A stretch of DNA of 7,771 nt from Acidobacteriota bacterium (GTDB lineage Bacteria; Acidobacteriota; Holophagae; Thermotomaculales; Thermotomaculaceae), in NCBI GenBank assembly GCA_003650445.1, contig QMQE01000122.1, positions 1-7,771 of the forward strand. Reading direction: 5' to 3'. The translations under genes and the position numbers were made by a program. Of the stretch, positions 1 through 6,406 are shown piece after piece (positions within the stretch are counted from its first letter, which is position 1; the number at the start of each line of letters is the position of its first letter). The notes below the pieces were generated by a model, which made no database searches, was not told where the DNA came from, and saw nothing but the letters and a program-made list of their open reading frames with translations.

Positions 1-106
1 CAAACCCCGTTTCTTCTGCAATCGTGTCCCCGAGGCAGGTGAGATAATACCCTGCAACAACGGTCAGCATTGCCAGGCCGCTGAACATGCCAATCAGCTG
101 CCACAT
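1..106 (-). CDS. N-terminal fragment of a membrane protein, possibly a Na+/Ca2+ antiporter-family protein
   Basis: Only the first 35 codons lie in the window; the gene continues past the left edge. The ATG at 106-104 begins MWQLIGMFSGLAMLTVVAGY, a hydrophobic stretch that reads as a first membrane helix with little or no signal peptide. It is followed by a segment containing GDTIAEETG. From memory, this helix plus a (G/A)D-IAE-TGLG-type motif resembles the start of sodium:calcium exchanger (CaCA) proteins, where the motif precedes the first alpha-repeat helix. The alpha repeats that would prove it are outside the window. The start codon overlaps the end of the upstream pterin-synthase-like gene by 13 nt. 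A run of seven G on the coding strand (120-114) sits 7 nt before the ATG and may serve as the ribosome binding site. It is probably the fourth gene of the leftward operon. The gene call is fairly safe; the family name is tentative. Confidence 0.5.
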   Translation of the reverse strand, partial: MWQLIGMFSGLAMLTVVAGYYLTCLGDTIAEETGF

Positions 107-462
107 ATTGTAACCCCCCCGCTGCACCCATCTGTTTCAAAAACTTCAACTTCGAAGGCCTGACATCCGAGACTCGCCATGCTTTCGGCAATGTAGCGGG
201 CTATATGTTCGGTGGATGGAGTAAACTTCCGAAAATATGGAATGCGGTTCAGATGTTGATAATCCAGGCCTCTAATCACCTGACTGAAGCAGGCACAATT
301 GAATTCGGTTCTGTCCAGTCTGAGCTTCACCCGGCATCTGAAATTGTGGCCATGGAGGGTTTCTCCATAGTGTTTGTGTGACGCGACAAAGAATCCCTCC
401 AGTATATGAAAATAATGATAGCCTCGTGGAGCTTCTATCGCCTTCTTAATTGCTTTACTCAT
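94..462 (-). CDS. 6-pyruvoyl-tetrahydropterin synthase / QueD-fold protein (COG0720) with atypical active site
   Basis: The protein has 122 residues, the normal size for QueD (about 120). Family members convert 7,8-dihydroneopterin triphosphate into 6-carboxy- or 6-pyruvoyl-tetrahydropterin for queuosine/deazapurine or pterin synthesis, using a zinc ion held by three His. The zinc ligands are recognisable here: His29 in VASH, and His37 and His39 in LHGHNF. The segment LDYQHLNRI (66-74) matches the family LDHxYLN motif, PSTEHIARYIAE (82-93) matches the helix following it, and FET (108-110) supplies the substrate-anchoring Glu. The catalytic Cys normally found four residues before HGH is absent (Gly33 there, Glu34 next to it). 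The catalytic His after Asp67 is Tyr68. It may therefore be a Glu-type (PTPS-III-like) or repurposed member. I chose the ATG at 462 because it gives family length and has GGTGG upstream; an ATG at 474 is possible. It overlaps mpl by 8 nt (ATGAGTAA). Confidence 0.85.
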   Translation of the reverse strand: MSKAIKKAIEAPRGYHYFHILEGFFVASHKHYGETLHGHNFRCRVKLRLDRTEFNCACFSQVIRGLDYQHLNRIPYFRKFTPSTEHIARYIAESMASLGCQAFEVEVFETDGCSGGVTICGS

Positions 463-1870
463 GCTTACCACCATTAACAAAATCGATTGCTTTCTCAAGA
501 CTGCCCTGCCCGGTTCCATTTGAGAGTATCAGAATGACGTCGCCCGGACAAACCTGCTGCCTGAAGACATTCTCTATTTCATTCTGCTTGTTTAATCCCA
601 CGACTCTTTCGGCCAGGCTTCCCACAGGAATCTCCGGCATATTCTGCGCCAATTCACGCCTGCCTTGAGGAACCGGAAGAAGAAAAGCAATATCTGCCAT
701 ATTCAGAGCCGTAAGCAACTCACTGCGAAGCTCTCCCCTCCTCATTGTGTTACTGGCTGGCTCGAAGAAAGCCACAATCCGTTTTCCGGGAAAGATTTCC
801 CTTGCTCCGCGAATTGTAGCCGAAACAGCTGTTGGATGATGCGCAAAATCTTCAATCACCCGACCCCCTGTGACTTCATTGAACGCCCTTTCTTCAAATC
901 TGCGTCGAACTCCGGGAAAGGTAGCGATAGCCTGTTCCAGCCCCGTTGCGGAGACCCCCAGTTCCCGGCATACTGAACATGCCCCGGCAATATTCATAGC
1001 ATTGTGCTTCCCGGGCATTCCCGAAATCAATGATATGTGCTCCCCATCCATATCCAACTCGACTTTCATCCTGCCGTCTCCATACGTCACAGACACTATT
1101 CGATACGGATTCTTCTCCCCGAATCCAAAGGAGGCGAATTTTGAATAACAATCGCTTTTCAGTGCCAATGCCCGGGCATCATCTCCATTCGCCAGAACCT
1201 TCGCATTTCCGGGAGTTCTTCGCAAAAGAAAACGAAACGCTTTTTCAATATCCGCAACTGAATCGAAAATGTCCGCGTGGTCAAATTCAATAGCGTTGAT
1301 AACCAGAATATCCGGTGAAAATTTCAGAAATTTTGATGTCTTGTCGAAAAACGCCGTATCATACTCATCCCCTTCCATTACAAAGAGTTCGCTTTTCGTC
1401 GACCATTCAAAACCGCTTTTCAACCCCTGCGGGACCCCTCCCATCATCACCGCAGGATTCAAATCGTTCTCTTTCAGGATGTGGTACACCAGAGCAGTCG
1501 TCGTCGTTTTTCCGTGGGTGCCTGTAATCATGACCAGTCGCCGGCCTTCCACAAAAACATCCCGCAGGATTTCAGGCAGGGAACAAAAAGCTTTCCGCCG
1601 GTTCAGGATTTCTTCAACCTCCACATTTCCCCGGGGAATGGCATTTCCAATCACAAAAAAGTCTGGATCTCTGGTGTTATCAAGTCCAAAGGGTAAGACT
1701 CTAATCCCATTCCCCTCCAGGACTTCACTCATTGGTGGGTAAACACCTTTGTCTGAACCCGTTACAGTAAAGCCCCTCTTCTTCAAGCCAATCGCAACAT
1801 TCCCCATCGCCGTGCCACAGATTCCCACAAAGTGAATATGGCTCCCGGACTCCAACTGCAACCGCTTCAT
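455..1870 (-). CDS. mpl: UDP-N-acetylmuramate:L-alanyl-gamma-D-glutamyl-meso-diaminopimelate ligase (murein peptide ligase)
   Basis: This cytoplasmic peptidoglycan-recycling enzyme joins the recovered tripeptide L-Ala-gamma-D-Glu-meso-DAP to UDP-MurNAc using ATP. Length is 471 residues, against about 457 in E. coli. Order of motifs: an N-terminal Rossmann segment HIHFVGICGTAMG (11-23) with GSDKGVYPPMS (38-48), typical of Mpl; the P-loop GTHGKTTTT (117-125); EGDEYDTAFFDKTSKF (166-181), which separates Mpl from MurC; FDHADIF (196-202); GKHNAMNIAGA (287-297); and DFAHHPTAV (341-349), starting the C-terminal ligase domain. The later FEPxSNTM motif has Ala372 where I recall Arg in Mpl, a minor oddity. 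The ATG overlaps the RND gene stop by 4 nt (ATGA), with a GGAAGAG-like ribosome site upstream, so its translation is probably coupled to the transporter. Its presence indicates meso-DAP peptidoglycan. MurC is the main alternative, but the VYPPMS and DEYDTAFFDKTSKF motifs favour Mpl strongly. Confidence 0.95.
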   Translation of the reverse strand: MKRLQLESGSHIHFVGICGTAMGNVAIGLKKRGFTVTGSDKGVYPPMSEVLEGNGIRVLPFGLDNTRDPDFFVIGNAIPRGNVEVEEILNRRKAFCSLPEILRDVFVEGRRLVMITGTHGKTTTTALVYHILKENDLNPAVMMGGVPQGLKSGFEWSTKSELFVMEGDEYDTAFFDKTSKFLKFSPDILVINAIEFDHADIFDSVADIEKAFRFLLRRTPGNAKVLANGDDARALALKSDCYSKFASFGFGEKNPYRIVSVTYGDGRMKVELDMDGEHISLISGMPGKHNAMNIAGACSVCRELGVSATGLEQAIATFPGVRRRFEERAFNEVTGGRVIEDFAHHPTAVSATIRGAREIFPGKRIVAFFEPASNTMRRGELRSELLTALNMADIAFLLPVPQGRRELAQNMPEIPVGSLAERVVGLNKQNEIENVFRQQVCPGDVILILSNGTGQGSLEKAIDFVNGGKHE

Positions 1871-4401
1871 TTTTTCTCTTCCATCCGTAAACTTCCAAGA
1901 TGCCCATGAAGGAGCTTAAGAAAAGCAGGAAAATAGAAAAGTGAACAGGCCCAACAGAAGATTACGCCGAGAATGCTTGTAAATCCCAAACTGACAAACC
2001 CTTCAAAATGACCGATAAAAAGGGAACCAAAACCGAATACAGTCGTAATGGAGGTCAGGGTAATGGCCTTACCGGTATGGACAATTGTTTCCGCAATGTC
2101 ACCTGTTTTCCCGGCAATGAATCTGTCCAACAGGTGAATGCCATGATCAATTCCGATTCCGATAATCATCGGAGTTGCCATAAAATTATACAACGTAATA
2201 TCCTGCCCGGATAATTTCAGTACACCTAGCATCCAGATAATCCCAGATATCAACGGGAAAAAGGAAAGCCCGGTTTTGAGAAAGCTTCGCTGATGCAAGG
2301 CTACAATTCCGAACACAAAGAGCAGAGAAAGAAGAGTAGCAAGATAGAAATTTTCCCGAATCAGACGTTTAATCTCATTTACCATAATCTCAATCCCGGT
2401 AAGATAACTTTTTTCCCATTTTTGCTTAACGAGAAACTGGTCAATTCGCTGCACCAGGATCCCCATTTTCTGTTTGTTCCATGTCGCCACCTTGGGATAA
2501 ATGCTTACAATCATCTCTACCCTGTTGTTATTTATGTGTACAAGACGGGAAAATAACGGTTCCATCGGTGATTCCAGAACCTGACGAAGCGAAAGAGGCT
2601 TGTTAATTTTCAAGCTGTTATCCAGTGCTTCGATATAATTCAAACACGATTCGTCACACACCATCCCTGCCTTCTCAAAGTCCTGTTCGAAATGTACCTT
2701 TATCTCAGGAGGGAGTGGATGGGAAGAAAGATACTCGATATTTTTCAGCTGCCGATTCATTGGCGGAACAATGGAATAAATTGATTCTATTTTGGCAATG
2801 TCCTGTGAGTTCAGATACTGTTTCAGTTTTTCATACCGGGATGACAATTCCTTCTCGTTTTCTGCAGACAAAATTAGAGAAAGTGCCCGGAAAGACGCTT
2901 TGAGTTTTGACGTGATCCGGGTCTGAAGCCGAATCGCGGGATTTGTTTTACTCCTCAAGTGGCGCATGTCTGTTGTGAATTTAAGCTGTGTTGAAAACAT
3001 GAAAAGAATGATCGTAATAATTGTAAATAATCCAAACACCTTCTTATAATGTCGGTCAATTAAGTTATGAAAAAGATGGAGCCCAAAAGTTGTCAGGCCT
3101 TTCGGTTTGTAAATCTTTTTTCTCATCAGAAACATAAGGGGGAGAACAGTGCAGACAGCCAGGAGGGTGCAGAGTATTCCAAGAGAGGCAATAATGCCAA
3201 ATTCCCGAAGTCCTCGAAATGACGAAACACTCATTGCGGCAAAGGCCGCCGCAGTCGTCAGCGCCCCGGCTATGGTGGATGCCCCGGTTTCCGCTATTGT
3301 CACATTCAGAGCGGTCAGAACATCTTTCTGCAATACCGTTTCATCCAGAAAACGCGAATAAATATGAATGGCAAAATCAATGCCCAATCCAACAATGATA
3401 GCGGCACTGACAGAGGTCAGAATATTCAGTTTCCCAACTACGAAATAAGCCAGCCCGAAAGTCCAGAGCTCACCAAGAAGGAGGGGAACCACAGCATAAA
3501 AAACAGAAAATGGGTTCCGAAAAGCAATGACGAAAGTGAGAATAACAAGAAGGAAAGAGAGCAGGAAAGTTGAAGTCATATCATTCTGCATAACCTCGCG
3601 GTCAAAATACGTAATGGCATGCGCACCTGTAAATCTTGCAGTAAGCGGACAGGGCTCATCCAATTCTTCTCTGTAGGATCTCATGGCACTTTCCTGTGTC
3701 TCAATGAGATATCGCATTATTTTTTCTGTATAAACCATATTGTCCGCACTTTCAGTTGGCTTTAGAAATGCAAGAAAAAGCGTATGATCCTTTGAGGCAT
3801 AATAACCATCGGGAAAATCAAGTGCATACTTCCCTTTCATCTGGGATGAGAGAGAGGAGAGCATCCCGAGAAGTCCAAGGGGATCCTGTTCAACAAGAAG
3901 AGAGCTCCCTGTTCCTGTTTCCAGCAATTCCCTGTTTTTGAAAATGATGGATTTCATTTTTTCAGAGGACAGCCTCTCCACAAAGTCCGGCAATTCTTTT
4001 TCCGGGATCAGCAGGCTGACGTGGCTGAGAAAAAATGGATTGAATATCAATTTCAACTTCCCGGACAGGTTATAGTCTACTCCATGAAGAAGTTTGTGGT
4101 AGCGTGCATCATTCTTCAGGGTCTCCATAAAGATATCCATGAACATCTCTTCATTCTGCACGTTCCCATCCGGTTGCTCTACGGCGAGGACAATATCCTC
4201 TGACACACCAAAATCTTTTACAACATGAAGATAATTGCTCACCTCGGGATTATGAACAGGCAACAGGTCTGCAATGGAATTTGAATAGGTCAGCCGACTG
4301 ACGCCATAGCCGCATACTGCCGTCAGAACGAGAATCCCGGCAAATACAAGCACTCGATGTTCACTTAGATATTCGATCCAGAATTTCGCCATTCGTCTCA
4401 T
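1867..4401 (-). CDS. RND-superfamily (MMPL / COG1033, HpnN-like) inner-membrane transporter
   Basis: The 844-residue protein shows the duplicated RND layout. TM1 lies at about 17-34, a first extracytoplasmic domain at 36-275, TM2-6 at about 278-425, TM7 at about 455-471, a second extracytoplasmic domain at 473-683, and TM8-12 at about 685-830. Each half has the family GxGxDxxIH signature in its fourth helix: GLGIDFAIH (338-346, Asp342) and GIGIDHGIH (747-755, Asp752). These Asp residues are expected to carry protons for export. The length and single-chain form match MMPL/COG1033 proteins such as HpnN, which move hydrophobic lipids such as hopanoids towards the outer membrane; drug-efflux AcrB homologues are longer (about 1,050). 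No hopanoid genes are in view, so the substrate is unknown. The second extracytoplasmic domain has a Cys pair (CDESC, 582-586) that might form a disulfide. The gene leads the leftward operon. An in-frame ATG at 4392 is an equally plausible start, as neither has a strong ribosome site. Confidence 0.9.
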   Translation of the reverse strand: MRRMAKFWIEYLSEHRVLVFAGILVLTAVCGYGVSRLTYSNSIADLLPVHNPEVSNYLHVVKDFGVSEDIVLAVEQPDGNVQNEEMFMDIFMETLKNDARYHKLLHGVDYNLSGKLKLIFNPFFLSHVSLLIPEKELPDFVERLSSEKMKSIIFKNRELLETGTGSSLLVEQDPLGLLGMLSSLSSQMKGKYALDFPDGYYASKDHTLFLAFLKPTESADNMVYTEKIMRYLIETQESAMRSYREELDEPCPLTARFTGAHAITYFDREVMQNDMTSTFLLSFLLVILTFVIAFRNPFSVFYAVVPLLLGELWTFGLAYFVVGKLNILTSVSAAIIVGLGIDFAIHIYSRFLDETVLQKDVLTALNVTIAETGASTIAGALTTAAAFAAMSVSSFRGLREFGIIASLGILCTLLAVCTVLPLMFLMRKKIYKPKGLTTFGLHLFHNLIDRHYKKVFGLFTIITIILFMFSTQLKFTTDMRHLRSKTNPAIRLQTRITSKLKASFRALSLILSAENEKELSSRYEKLKQYLNSQDIAKIESIYSIVPPMNRQLKNIEYLSSHPLPPEIKVHFEQDFEKAGMVCDESCLNYIEALDNSLKINKPLSLRQVLESPMEPLFSRLVHINNNRVEMIVSIYPKVATWNKQKMGILVQRIDQFLVKQKWEKSYLTGIEIMVNEIKRLIRENFYLATLLSLLFVFGIVALHQRSFLKTGLSFFPLISGIIWMLGVLKLSGQDITLYNFMATPMIIGIGIDHGIHLLDRFIAGKTGDIAETIVHTGKAITLTSITTVFGFGSLFIGHFEGFVSLGFTSILGVIFCWACSLFYFPAFLKLLHGHLGSLRMEEKK

Positions 4402-4470
4402 AGATATAGTTTACCATTCTCCAGCTCTAACCTGAACATCAAAAACCAAATCATGTGCTGGTATCACAAT

Positions 4471-4498
4471 CCCATAAATTTCAGTACGATGTTATGGG
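4471..4498. repeat. Perfect 7-bp inverted repeat with 14-bp spacer, candidate operator
   Basis: CCCATAA (4471-4477) and TTATGGG (4492-4498) are exact reverse complements separated by 14 bases. The site lies about 70 bp upstream of the RND start and 145 bp upstream of the kinase start. The arm-to-arm spacing of 21 bp (about two helical turns) puts both arms on the same face of the DNA, as expected for a dimeric regulator such as an NtrC-type protein. It could equally be a chance repeat; no second copy is visible in the window. Confidence 0.35.
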
Positions 4499-4630
4499 TG
4501 AAATCTGGAAAGTAGCTGCTCTTTCTGTTTCCTGATCTTAGCCCCGTTTGTTGAAGCCCACGACTCTTAAACCTCTCCCCGCATTTGCCAAGTGGTCCTA
4601 AATATGATGAAATAGCGACAACTAAGCAGC

Positions 4631-4636
4631 AAGGAG
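4631..4636 (+). promoter_or_regulatory. Shine-Dalgarno site fixing the GTG start of the histidine kinase
   Basis: AAGGAG ends 6 nt before the GTG at 4643. The strong match and good spacing support the GTG start, which places the first membrane helix at the very N-terminus as expected. Confidence 0.85.
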
Positions 4637-4642
4637 TTCATC

Positions 4643-6406
4643 GTGGTAAAAAAACAACCCCGGATTCAGCATATTATTCTCATCTGGATGATTGTCCTTA
4701 CCATTATCCCCATTTCTGTCGTTTCTTATCAGGGATACCATTGTGCAAGGCAGGCGCTTATCGAAACGCAGAATGCCCACCTTCAGGCAATTTTGTCCTC
4801 AAAACAGGCCCAGGTTGAACGAGTTATGGATGTTGTGCGTTCTGATCTACATCTTCTTTCAATTTTGTCCTTCTCGGGTGTCTCAGATCCGGATAAAGGC
4901 AGTTGCCAATCCCCATCCTGTACCTGCAATCCGCTTTCTGAAGCACTTGACAAGAAGGCCTATTACAACAATCTCATTGCCTTTAATGCCAATTGGAAAC
5001 TTATCGGCTCTGCAAGGCCTTTCACTGCCACGGGAAATCTGCCGGCTGACTTTCAAAACTCCTTGGAATCCGCTTCGGGGCTGATTTTCTCCAACGTGCT
5101 GGACAGCGAAAATGGACCGCAGATCCTTGCCGGCTGCCCACTTGCCGACCAGGTAACCGGGAAAAGGGGATTTATAACCGGCACGTTGAATCTTTCCCCA
5201 ATTATCCGGCCAATTCTGTCAGACCTCACCGGCCTTGGCAAATCCGGCCGAATCCTTCTGGTATCAGGATCCGGAAAAACCATTCAACTGAGTGAAAATA
5301 CCGTTCAGATACGTGAACCGGACTCAATTATCCAGAAACTTTTACATCTTCCCGTCAAAACAGCCCGTCCAAGGCTTATGTCATTCCCAGAAACCGGGAA
5401 AATTCTGGTATCCAGTATAGAAATCCCAACCCTGCATTGGCGAATGTTTCTGCTCACCTCTTACACGGATACTTTTAGATGGCTTATTACCCTGAGAAAC
5501 AGGGCCATTTTAACGGGTACAATTGTTTTCATCCTGGTCCTGTTTGTTGCCGTAAGGATGACAGTTCGTATTTCCAACCCGATGAAAATACTGTCTGAAA
5601 CCGCAAACAATATTGCATCAGGCCAGATCACCAGCCGGGTCCCTCCCCTTCCGGGACGGGAAGCTGCTGAAGTAGCAGAGGCTTTCAACCGGATGCTGAA
5701 CAACTTGAGCACACTTCAGCAGGAACTGGCTCATTCTGCTTCCCTCGCTGCAATCGGAGAACTGAGCTCCAGCATTGTGCATGAGATGAGAAACCCGCTA
5801 TCCTCTGTCAAAATGAACCTCCAGGGGCTCCGGGAAAAAGTAAAGGATGATCCAGATTACCTGGAGCTCTCTGACATTGCACTTTCTCAAGCTGCCCGTC
5901 TCGAAAATATGCTTACTGAACTTCTCGGGTATGGGAAACCGGTCAAACTAAACAAAGACACCTTCAACCTCAAGGAGTTTATAGAAAGCTGTACCACCCA
6001 ACCGATGGAAATTGCGAAAGAAAAGAATGTTAAAATCCAGACTGAACTTTCAGTTGATGAAGGCATTATTACCGGTGACAAAGAGCTTCTTTCCAGGGCC
6101 ATTGTAAACCTCTTGAGGAATGCAATTGAAGCCGCTCCAATGGGCACAATTGTAACCATCTCCACATATTTGGAAAGTGGGAAACTCTGTTTCTCGGTTG
6201 TGGATAAGGGGCCTGGAATTCCACCGGCAATCGTTGATGAAATTTTTAAACCCTTCATCACCAGTAAGGAAAATGGGACCGGACTTGGACTCGCCAACGT
6301 AAAAAAAATTGCGCGACTCCACAGTGGCAGCGTAAGCGCAGAAAATTTAGCAGAGGGGGGGGCACGCTTTGTATTATGCCTTCCCGAGGAGAACCATCAG
6401 ACATGA
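4643..6406 (+). CDS. Membrane-bound sensor histidine kinase (NtrB/AtoS/ZraS-like, dCache-type sensor)
   Basis: The 587-residue protein starts at GTG 4643. Layout: TM1 at about 9-29; an extracytoplasmic sensor at about 30-282, whose size and the segment YYNNLIAFNANWKLIGSA resemble a double Cache domain; TM2 at about 286-306; HAMP at about 303-356; the HisKA H-box SIVHEMRNPLSSVK with phospho-acceptor His380; then the ATPase domain with N-box NLLRNAIEAAP (489-499), G1 DKGPGIP (521-527), F-box FKPF (535-538) and G2 GTGLGL (545-550). All boxes are intact, so it should be an active kinase. The H-box type and absence of a PAS domain after HAMP fit kinases that pair with sigma-54 regulators, and such a regulator follows directly. 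The sensor holds an unusual cysteine cluster, C88-x4-C93-x-C95, whose role is unknown. The 3' end has A8 and G8 tracts. The stop overlaps the next start as ATGA. The ligand cannot be deduced. Confidence 0.93.
   Translation: MVKKQPRIQHIILIWMIVLTIIPISVVSYQGYHCARQALIETQNAHLQAILSSKQAQVERVMDVVRSDLHLLSILSFSGVSDPDKGSCQSPSCTCNPLSEALDKKAYYNNLIAFNANWKLIGSARPFTATGNLPADFQNSLESASGLIFSNVLDSENGPQILAGCPLADQVTGKRGFITGTLNLSPIIRPILSDLTGLGKSGRILLVSGSGKTIQLSENTVQIREPDSIIQKLLHLPVKTARPRLMSFPETGKILVSSIEIPTLHWRMFLLTSYTDTFRWLITLRNRAILTGTIVFILVLFVAVRMTVRISNPMKILSETANNIASGQITSRVPPLPGREAAEVAEAFNRMLNNLSTLQQELAHSASLAAIGELSSSIVHEMRNPLSSVKMNLQGLREKVKDDPDYLELSDIALSQAARLENMLTELLGYGKPVKLNKDTFNLKEFIESCTTQPMEIAKEKNVKIQTELSVDEGIITGDKELLSRAIVNLLRNAIEAAPMGTIVTISTYLESGKLCFSVVDKGPGIPPAIVDEIFKPFITSKENGTGLGLANVKKIARLHSGSVSAENLAEGGARFVLCLPEENHQT
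6356..6385 (+). other. Possible RNA hairpin at the kinase-regulator junction
   Basis: GGGGGGGCA (6356-6364) can pair with TGCCTTCCC (6377-6385): nine pairs including two G-U, with a 12-nt loop. The stem absorbs most of the G8 tract and ends immediately before the GAGGAG ribosome site of the regulator, so it could influence translation of the second gene or slippage. It lies inside coding sequence, so the base pairing may be coincidental. Confidence 0.3.
6386..6391 (+). promoter_or_regulatory. Shine-Dalgarno-like site for the response regulator
   Basis: GAGGAG lies inside the kinase gene 11 nt before ATG 6403. The spacing is slightly long, but it supports ATG 6403 over the in-frame ATG at 6376, which would add nine residues upstream of the conserved REC start (MSKILVIDDD). 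Confidence 0.6.

Larger units (their letters stand above)
4402..4642. promoter_or_regulatory. Divergent intergenic region between the RND-mpl and histidine kinase-regulator operons
   Basis: This 241-base gap has no convincing ORF and must contain the promoters of both operons. I saw no good sigma-70 -35/-10 pair. TATGAT at 4603-4608 is a fair -10 for the kinase operon but lacks a matching -35, and TGGTAAACT just upstream of the RND gene on the minus strand resembles an extended -10. Reading both strands for GG-N10-GC found no sigma-54 -24/-12 element. The region also holds an inverted repeat (4471-4498) and the kinase ribosome binding site (4631-4636). Confidence 0.6.

Noticed and set aside
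463..519. Longer N-terminus for the pterin-fold protein from ATG 519
   Set aside because: It would overlap mpl by 65 nt and add 19 residues not seen in a family of about 120 residues; ATG 462 with the ATGAGTAA overlap fits better.
1269..1742. 157-codon open frame on the plus strand opposite mpl
   Set aside because: It lies wholly antisense to the conserved P-loop and central domain of mpl, with a translation rich in Ser, Arg and Pro that matches no family I know.
4402..4642. Sigma-54 -24/-12 promoter for either divergent operon
   Set aside because: Expected because of the NtrC-type regulator, but reading both strands found no GG-N10-GC; the nearest candidates have spacing off by one or lack the GC.
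6376..6402. Longer N-terminus for the response regulator from ATG 6376
   Set aside because: It would add MPSRGEPSD before a canonical receiver start and has no ribosome site; ATG 6403 gives the usual ATGA overlap and follows GAGGAG.
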